Both the position numbers and the translations under genes were made by a program. The notes beneath the pieces were generated by a model. The model saw only the letters and a list, made by a program, of their open reading frames with translations. It was not told where the DNA came from and made no database searches. From NCBI GenBank assembly GCA_011503125.2, contig WWBZ02000062.1:3224001-3288000 (forward strand): DNA of 64,000 nucleotides, written 5' to 3'. Shown here in pieces: positions 55,969 through 64,000 of this stretch (positions are counted from its first letter, which is position 1; the number at the start of each line of letters is the position of its first letter). Source of the stretch: Botryosphaeria dothidea. Taxonomy: Eukaryota; Ascomycota; Dothideomycetes; Botryosphaeriales; Botryosphaeriaceae.

Positions 55969-58517
55969 GATTGGAGCCGTTCTCAATGGCAGATAAGCAG
56001 GCTTCGTGTATAACAGAATGCAATTCTGGGGTCCATAGGCTTTTAAGTGCTACATCGGATTCCCACAGACAGCTCCGAGACGCAAGCACCAAGAAGGGCA
56101 ACTCCAAGCATCCACCAAGACATATCCGAGACAATGTTTGCCATAGCCGCACGGCATGTCACCTGCAATGTACAAAATAACACGATAGTAGATCCGTATG
56201 GTATGTTACGCCGATCAATTGTATGGCGGAGGACAACAAAACTCGAGGCTCAAGTCAGGCCGGCTGCTTATCAGTACAAGACAAATGGCCACGATGCTAT
56301 GTATATCTCTAGTTCTGGTACTATTCAGTCCACAAGGTAAACTGTAAATGGTATGGTCCAGGTCACGGAATATCTGTAAAACTATCTTATCTTCCTCCTC
56401 ACCCCTCAAGCTACGTTCCAACAGGCTTGGACCGTGACGCAATTCCATACTCGCACTATCTCTACACGATACTAGTAGCTCTGTAATCACCAATGTGACA
56501 TCTCAATTTGCATACGTCCTCGTAAAATGGAAGGTCGGCCCCACTCACTGCTTCCAACGCCCAGCAAGCACAGCTGTTGCCGAGTGAGTTGATCGGCCAA
56601 AATGATATCAAGTCACAGTCGTCATCGCCGGTGATTACTCTCTCAATGGGGATTCTAGATCTCACGAGGGAAGAGATCAGATATAAGGCAGACTGGAGTG
56701 GTCCGTGAATGTCTCATAGGCTGGACCACGTGCTCGGGGAATCTGAAAAAGGACTAATGGCCGAGGAACTATGCGGAATAAGGCTGAGATACGATCTTGC
56801 GCTGGCTTATGAAGAGCCTTGGTCTCAGCTACGTAGTAGCAAAGTGTAGCAATGGACGCGAAAGAATGCGTCTGGGTCCCGCATTCAAGCGGGGTGTGCC
56901 CGGATCATCCGTTCGTGGGCAAAAGGGAACGATGCACCACCTATCGAGCCGGTCCGCTCTAGAAGCCCGATACGACGATGTCCTTCGGTCTCGAGGCATT
57001 ACAACAGTACATGCAAGTACGCATGCGGAGTTGTAGTGAAGCGTCTTGTTCGGACATAATCATGCCCGAGCACTCACGCATTGTGAAGCACTTTTGCGCA
57101 CCGTATACACACGTGTGTACCTGCAATTGAGGTGTCTGTGCCACAGAGCTCGTATCTCTTATATGCATTAGCGGATTGATCATCCCGGCCAGCGATCCTG
57201 CCCCAGATGAGCTTCCCTTACTATAGTTCAAAGTTTAAATCTTAGTTTCTATAAGAACCACCACAGTCTCACCCGATATTTGTATGCTATCGATCTCTCA
57301 TATCTCACACCCGGCTGGCTGATTGACGTCTTTCTTTTCGTGCCGAATTCCAGAGAAGCTGAGGAACTGCGTACGGCGGCGGTAAGGCAACCAACCCAAA
57401 ACCGATCTCTTGGCGGCCATCCTAATTAATGTGGCCGGCGCCCAGAGTGCAACCGCCGACAGAAGCACGTTATCGCATAAGTGGGCGCAGCTCCCGCCCC
57501 GGAACCTCGGGCTGTAACCGTAGCATCCATCAGTATCAGCTCCAACGTTTTCTGCCAAGCTTTCCCGTTCAGATGATGCCTCCAACGTCCCGTACCTGCT
57601 CGCCCGCCTTCCCGTTAACAACTAAATAGCGGCGCTGAAAACAAATCTGCAGTTCGATAGAATCCTTGTTCATTACTGATTTTCAATACTTCTCTTTGGC
57701 GAGGACGCTGGTAGCGGTAAGGCTCGATTGCACATTGTCGGGGGAAACAATCCCCTACAAGTCGCTTCCACATAGGAGCACCAGTTCGAGACCATTGAGG
57801 CCGGAATACAGAGCACGGTAATTCTTGAAGGAATGCATTTAGCGAGCGATAAACGAACCCTAATGCCATTGGTGGGTTCGCCGTTATTCAAAACAAAAAA
57901 GAAACAAAAATAAAAACGCGCAATCCTTCACAGCGGGCTCCCGGCGTCGTTCGGCGTTTTCTCGCTGACCTAAAATGCTTCGAGCACTACCACAACACCG
58001 CATATCTTGCTTTCTTGCTTGTTGCTTGTAATTTTATTGTTCTGGCTATGAGCTACGTGAGGTCGGATTTCCGGGCTGTGCGGCTTGTGGAGAAGGGGGC
58101 GGGGGCGAACGGAACTGCGGTGGTTACGTGCGCGATGCGATGAGTGCTGGCCGGAAATGCAGATATGTTTCGGAAAGTACATCCAGAGCTTGGTGATAGG
58201 ATTCAGCACGCTGTTCGAGGGTCCTGTTTAGGGTCATGTCGCACTGATTACCGTTGTGATGGTTGAGATTGTGTTCGTGGTTAGAGCTATCTCTTTCTGA
58301 GACTGATTCAGGTAGCGCGAAGTGATACTTCACTTCCATAAATAATCATGATAACGCGGATCAAGCTGGCCTTGTCGCTATTCTCTAAGTAAATTAGTGA
58401 AATCTTATGAACTATGAGACATAAGAGACACGAACTCCACATCGCGCTGAAATCCAATATAAGCTACTCGGAAGACTTCGAGTGGGACTTGAATCCGCAA
58501 TCATCGTACAAATACAT
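55969..58517. other. Region upstream of the alpha-glucan synthase gene
   Basis: About 2.5 kb between the AGS start and the 3' end of the NACHT/C2H2 pseudogene (both minus strand). It is moderately AT-rich, with no recognised gene. A 71-codon minus-strand frame at 58124-58339 has a codon-like appearance but no family match. Confidence 0.45.
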
Positions 58518-61335
58518 TCACACCCACAGACTTGCATGACACTGGCCATTTCCTTCTTTTACATGTTGAAAAAGTAATCGCTCAAAGTCATCTGCATACG
58601 CGGGCGCGGGTGGACCAGCGGGCCAATCACCATCAACGCCATCACCAGAGGGCTCTTGCGCGTTTTCGTTATTCGCATCCATCGGAGTAAGTGTCATTTC
58701 CTCAAGAGCTTTTCCAGAGCTCACTTCAGGAGGGTCGTTTGGACCTTGTACAAGAGGTGAGGCGCCGGATGCCTGGAAGTATAGCGGAAGCTGGGCTTCC
58801 TGTTGGTGCATCCGGAGCTCGTAGGTAGACTGAAGAGACGGCAATTGAGACGAGGGCTGCCGGAACATGGTATTTGGATGGGGCAACCACGATATATTGC
58901 GTTCCCTATGGCACTGAAATCAAAAACAATCACGCCATTTTGAGCAGGCATCGACTTACTCAGACACTTCTTGTGGGTTCCACTGCACCGGTTCACGACG
59001 TTTCACTGGTTGTTGGGCTTGCCTCTGATACGAGGACGTTGCTTCCTGCGCCCATGTAAAATCCAAATTGCGATCGGATTTGTGCTGCTGCGTTCCATGG
59101 TCTATCTCCTGATACGAGCCCATGATAATATTGCCTCCCGCCATGTCTTGCTGTTTCTGTCGCTGCCGCCGTTGGATCTGGTGCTGTACGAGGCGGTCAA
59201 TGTATTGTTTCCTGTTCTGAGCTTCAATTCCGTCGTCATTCCCTTCCTGGAGAGCTTGCTGCTGCTGCTGCTCTAGAATTATTTGTATCTGCTGGATATG
59301 CTGGATATGCAAGCTATCCTCGTCGCTATTGTTGCCCTGGCGGACGTGAGCCGGAGGTGGAGAAAAATCCGATTGGCGTTCTGTGTACTGTTAATTTAAG
59401 AGCAAATAAGGATTGAGAGGCAAATCATACGTCGTTGGATAAGGTGCTGCCCGAGCTGAGCAGTCGAAGCGGTATCTGGCCGTTGTCGAACGGGTATGGA
59501 GGGCTTGAATTTGTCGTTGTATGAGCCATGCGAGGCAGCTACGGAGCTGTCGACAGAACTGACGCTGGACTGTCTAAGAGACGTTACCCACATTTCATCC
59601 ATGCCCGAGCTGGTCGGAGCCAATAAGTCGGGGTTTATCTCAAACATCTGTTCGATGGAAGCGTAAATCTCGGGCGGAGTATTGATTGGTGCTAAAGCAG
59701 GGGAGTTGGGAGCGTTCTCGCCAACATCAGGCGGGATGGACTGCTGGATTGGAAGCATCAGACCATCTGTGGGATCCTGTGACATTTGTCCATTTTCTGG
59801 TGCTGGCTTAGTATACGTCTTCTGGGTGGCCGGAGTGTAAGGCTTTCCGTCTACAGTGCTTCTCCGGATCAATGGAGGGCTTTTGGGACGACTAGAGACA
59901 GAATGATAGTCCCTCAAGTGTTTCCTCAATGCGCTTGTGGATCTGAACCCAAGTCTCTCATACACGCAGTCGATATGTGAACATGGAAGCAGCCGCGTGT
60001 GTGTTGTTTTCTCATGCTTGTCTCTCTCCTCGGAGGTCTTGAAGCCCTAGAAACTTTCGTAGCAATCGACGAAACGACATTTGAAGGCTGTTGAAAAATG
60101 TGTCATTTTGAATGTAGAAAGCGCAGTCCCAGATAACCTAGGAATCTCATTCACGGAGAGCAGGGTCGTGGTAATGTCCTGACACTTGTACATGAGGTGG
60201 CTCATGAGAGTAGGATCGTTGTCCAGTTCAAATCTCTGAAATTCTGGTAGGGAAAGCGGTTAGTAACAAAAATAGTATGGCTGATGCAGGCAACTCAGAC
60301 CTACCCGAGCCATCAAAAAAGTTTTCAGACTGGACGGACTTTAGGAAAGAAACCGTGTGACAGACCAATTTGAAATATTCGGTATTACTGCTGATTGACC
60401 TCAAACGTGTGTCCTCCGAAAGAGCTTTGTCAATCTGCGCACGAGTGATGTAGAGATGTGTTTTCTGGGTGATCTCCAAAATCTTTTCGTGTTCGGCTGA
60501 AAGTGCAAGCAGGAAGCCAAGAAGCTGTGCTGTGACGAATTGTTGTGAAATGGTGTTCCAGAAATGCTCGCGAAGCACATGAGATGCTCAAGCCAGTATT
60601 TGTGAGCGTATGGGAGAAGATTAAGCAATCCATTACCAGCGTCGACTATTGAGGTGTTTGCAGGTACCGACGGATCCAAAAGATCAAAGGCCCTCTCCAT
60701 CATGGCCATACATGCCAAGGAGATGTCATATTGAGCAGTCTGCGGAGAGATGAAAATGGAACTGCTGGATGCCTGAAGATATCTTTGGAAGGTTTTAGCC
60801 CAGAATCGTCAATATTGTCACTAAATTTACCTACTCTTTGACAGAGAAATGGACAAGGACAACAGTATCCTTCGATCCTGGCTCAATGAGGGGTTCGCAC
60901 GTATCGAGGACTCGTTCAAAGAGCTTGGTAGGAACATCCAGGACAGTATTTCCTCGACGCAAAGACCCCGTCTAGTAACTCCATCTTTCTCAGTGGCCTT
61001 TGAGAGAAAGTCACCCACTCGAAGATCCGGAGAGCCCGCTGAAAATCGCATGTTTCAAGTCTTCTCTCCATGCTATCCAGGATTCGGGCATATCTTCTAA
61101 GCTTCAGCATACTTGGTCCATGTTGTAGAGAAGATGAGCATACATTTCGCTCAGTCCAACAGGAAGCGTATCGACAGCTTGTTGAAGATCTTGTAGATTG
61201 CCGATGTTTCCAGGCTAGTTAACACAAGATAGACCCACAGAAACATTCCTGGGATTTCTCGTCAATTCATGAAAGCAATGAGACATGATGTCATTTACCA
61301 TTTGCTCGGTCAACGATCGTCTGTTTCAATGAAGA
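58518..61335 (-). pseudogene. Decayed, 5'-truncated NACHT-type STAND protein with C-terminal C2H2 fingers
   Basis: Fragments in order match fungal NACHT/STAND proteins (incompatibility or innate-immunity type): TIVDRANG and MFLWVYLVL, DLQQAVDTLPVGLSEMYAHL, KLRRYARILDSMERR and ALRIFEWVTFSQRPLRKMEL, then DTCEPLIEPGSKDTVVLVHF, QYDISLACMAMMERAFDLLD and LPYAHKYWLEHL. Two C2H2 fingers follow (CRFVDCYESF...H-x4-H; CSHIDCVYERLGFRSTSALR), then a Gln/Pro-rich tail. The ATPase P-loop part is missing, replaced by the neighbouring gene. Lesions: frame breaks near 61205, 61110, 60955 and 60580, and an in-frame TAG at 60047-60049 inside finger 1. Introns at 61281-61324 (approximate), 60783-60834, 60246-60304 (approximate), 59381-59430 and 58916-58959 still have usable signals, and the frame is open from the TAG to the end. 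This argues for recent decay or for a short expressed C-terminal remnant. Confidence 0.8.
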
Positions 61336-61489
61336 AACTGGGCCTTCAGCGCAACGACTCGTTCAAACTCCCATGTCATGTATTCCGGTTGCATCTTGAG
61401 AATTATCAATCTTCTGCTGCCGCTTGACTCCACTCGCCCTCTTTCTCTCACGGCTGGTGGGCTTTCGGGCTCCTCCCGGATCGCAAGTC

Positions 61490-64000
61490 ATGAACGAAAA
61501 TTCAGAGACACCATCGAAACGTCGCCGCCTCATCACCAATTATCCTTCATGCGGCACGAATGCCGCTGAACCCCCAAACACGACCAATCACTACCATTTG
61601 AGCCAATCTTGGAGGTCGGCTCGTGAGTTCAGCACTGGCGCTCTGAACGAAGACGACGTTGGAGAACGTGAAGGAGACTATGAGCTCGACGAGATCTTCA
61701 AGCTTCCAAGTTCCGCGACCGGTCTACACCCAGGTGATCTGGTCTGTTTTGGCATGGTACGCTTTTCTATACGACGTTGCTTCCAAAAGTGTTGCAGCAG
61801 AAAGCACGAGTCCAAGTAGAGCTAAAGCCTTGCTAAACCTAAACGTTTAGATATCTGGTCAAGAACTGCAGATCCATTGTAATTCGGATCCCACTTCCGC
61901 TGGATCCTCATTTCTCTGCTTGGTCGCGCCAAACGGTGATGTTTTGAACGCGCAGTTGAACCAGAAGATTGGAACAATAGACAGCTATATTGCGGAGGTG
62001 TTGTGCAAGCTATGCTCGGAGCCAGGTATAGCCACTCAGGTGATCTGTCAGCTGTCCGATCTTGGCCAAGGTAAAAGGAAGCGCCCTGCCGCAACGTTAT
62101 CAGCAACCATATATGATCCTTTCGAGCTGTTTGAAGACGTTGGATCTTTCTTGCAGCAGTGTGAGCTTTTTCTTCAGGATCCCGAAGGTGCTTTCAATGC
62201 CCCTTACTTAAACCCGCATCGCCTTTCCAGAGGCGGCGGCCTGATGACGACATGGGACCTTAATTCGAATGACCCACATGCGCCTGGGATAACCCGTCTC
62301 AGACCAACCGACTTTTTCGCGGACCTGGAGCTTGCCAACTTGGATGAGGAGGCTTCTAAGACGCCTTGCGCCCTGAGAACTCATTTGCGTTTATAAGTAG
62401 GCCAAAGAATGTCTCTACCAAGGAAACAGTGGAACTAATTACACAAGTAGGCATCAACGACAAGCTTTGACGTTCTTGCGGAGACGGGAAAGGGGCTGGT
62501 GCTACGATGGTCCGAGTCGAGACGTGCGGATGCAGGATCAAGACCGGTTCCGACAAACGTCAGTCGACTACGTGTTGGGCAAATTCCAGAAACTGGTTTG
62601 CTGTCTAGATTTGTCAATCAGATTGTGGGAGAAAGACAAGTGGAACCACCACCCGAGTTTCGAGGCGGCCTTCTTGTGGATGAAATGGGCCTGGGAAAAA
62701 CTCTGTCTATGATCTCCCTCGTTGCCGCGGACAAACATCCAGAACTCCGTGCCTCCGAGGGAGCTATTTAACAGGTCGAGGAAGCAGAAGACTACGTCGA
62801 CGTAACGCTGATACTTGTCCCATCGCCCCGTAAGCCTTACATGATAGGCTTTTACAGAGAACACGAGCTTACGCACAGAGTGTCCAGTGATGCAAGTTTG
62901 GAGCGCTCAACTGGCACAGTGAGTGAAGGCTTGAGCCCATCTATCTTATTTTCGCTGACATCCGAAGGCACCTATATCCCGGCCATGTGCAACGGGTAAG
63001 GTACTATGGCACGTAGCGACCACGGTCACTTGATGAAATGCGTAAATTCGACGTTATTATCACAACCTTCCAAGCCATTGCCTCAGAGCAAACACATGGA
63101 AGATATCGATGCTCCCCCAATTTTGCCGCGTGTTGGCGGCGTATCATTCTAGATGAAGGTAAGCGGTATGCACCACCTCTCGTTCATGATGACTCACAGC
63201 CATCAGCACATTGCATCCGAGACCGCTCTACTGTAACATCAAGAGCAATTTGTTCCCTCAGAGCTCGATGTAGGTGGGCGATGACAGGGAAACCGGTGCA
63301 AAACCGGTTGAGCGACTTCGCTAGCCTGCTGAAGTTCGTCCGAGTCCACCCCTATGACCACCAGGGCACTTTTGATGCTCATATATCCAATTTGTGGAAA
63401 GATGGTCATGAGGAGAAGGCACTAGACAGACTTAAGAAACTGGTCAGCTGCATAGTTTTGAGGCGCCTCCAAACAACCATCGAGCTTCCAGCCCGCCAAG
63501 ATATCACGCGCTTCGTTGACTTCACTGCCGAAGAGAAAAAAATATTACGAAGAGGCCTCAGACCCTGTGAAGATAATGCTGGAGGCTGCCTTGTATCAGC
63601 ATGACACATCTGCAGGTGTTGTCCGGAATTCTTTTCAGCGTATCAACAAGTTACGGATGATCTGCAATCTGGGTCTCTCAGCACTTATCACCTCTTCTCG
63701 CATCACGCCACCAGGTTCTACCGTTGGATCATGGAGTTGCTCAACCGCGCAGGCATATTTCGAATCTCTTCTGTCTGTTGGTGAAGCCATCTGCTCCATT
63801 TGCTCGGTCTCGCTGGATGATTTCAGCGTACCGGAGACGAATGGAAGTCTTCTCGTGCCGAGTCAATCACTACCCAGGCTATCCAAATGCCTCAAGCTGT
63901 TTTGCAGCATCTGCTTTATACAACTGCATGATGAAGTATCTTTAGCGAAAGTCACTGGATGTGGGCATTACCCGCTGTGCCCCCCTGAACTTGTCCTGGC
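61490..64000 (+). pseudogene. Decayed SNF2-family DNA helicase (HLTF/Rad5-like), continues past window
   Basis: From MNENSETPSKRRRLITNYPS an intact first exon (61490-61756) and second exon (from 61851) lead into the helicase. Motif I is GLLVDEMGLGKTLSMISL (about 62675-62725). A DEAH box is split by an intron (ILDEA/HCIRDRS; donor 63159, acceptor 63206). Motif III-like CRWAMTGKPVQNRLSDFASL and KRLKKLVSCIVLRR-type sequence follow. Lesions: frame changes near 62380, 62440 and 62600; in-frame TAA at 62769-62771; in-frame TAG at 63014-63016; and one base too many or too few in an A7 run at 63536-63542, after which the frame EEASDPVKIMLEAALYQHDT runs open to the window end (RINKLRMICNLGLS). Several introns (61757-61850; about 62830-62891) keep good signals. 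Rad5/HLTF proteins remodel DNA at stalled forks; this copy is probably non-functional unless the frame breaks are assembly errors. Confidence 0.78.

Noticed and set aside
58124..58339. A 71-codon minus-strand frame with codon-like texture
   Set aside because: No homologous family was recognised and no splice partner found, so it was left unannotated.

Overview
The window is nuclear DNA of a filamentous ascomycete (Pezizomycotina; a Dothideomycete-like fungus is my best guess). Evidence: protein genes carry short introns of about 41-120 nt with GTRNGT donors, CTRAC/CTGAC branch sites and CAG/TAG acceptors. The gene set is fungal (SreA-type iron repressor, alpha-1,3-glucan synthase, Tao3/PAG1, fungal sulfite reductase). 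There are no operons, no ribosome binding sites, and no tRNA or rRNA genes that I could recognise by eye. Exon joins were made by hand from splice signals plus reading frame plus family resemblance; no alignment or RNA evidence was available.

Layout. 1-131: tail of an unidentified + gene. 998-7374: compact housekeeping block with SEN34 (tRNA splicing), a small membrane protein, ELP4 (Elongator), RPB8 (RNA polymerase subunit) and a Nudix hydrolase. 8098-8736: Hikeshi/OPI10. 8737-12421: gene-poor stretch with an eroded MITE. 12422-14242: sreA, a two-finger GATA repressor of iron uptake. 14243-16732: gene-free, with a second, nearly complete MITE. 16733-18952: GCN3 (eIF2B alpha) and mitochondrial uS12, divergent. 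20545-26954: sulfite reductase beta (MET5) divergent from FAD synthase (FAD1). 29413-31263: a two-RRM protein. 34687-36829: NADPH-cytochrome P450 reductase. 38424-46334: TAO3/PAG1. 47375-48196: TVP15. 48870-55968: alpha-1,3-glucan synthase. 58518-61335: a decayed NACHT/C2H2 gene (-). 61490 to the window end: a decayed SNF2-family helicase gene (+).

Genes that fit together: FAD1 makes the FAD used by the P450 reductase and by the flavin half of sulfite reductase; sulfite reductase beta needs siroheme and an Fe-S cluster, and sreA sets iron uptake. SEN34 and ELP4 both act on tRNA and lie beside RPB8. These are neighbourhood observations, not proof of co-regulation. The last 9 kb (AGS plus two pseudogenes) look like a faster-evolving accessory segment.

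I do not see a clearly new multi-gene system. The points most worth checking are an otherwise intact alpha-1,3-glucan synthase whose first intron has GA in place of GT at the donor; two neighbouring pseudogenes whose in-frame stops all fit CpA-to-TpA (RIP-type) change; a palindromic TA-flanked MITE family with transition-rich divergence; and a SEN34 protein with a long N-terminal extension bearing glycogenin-tail-like HVFP motifs.
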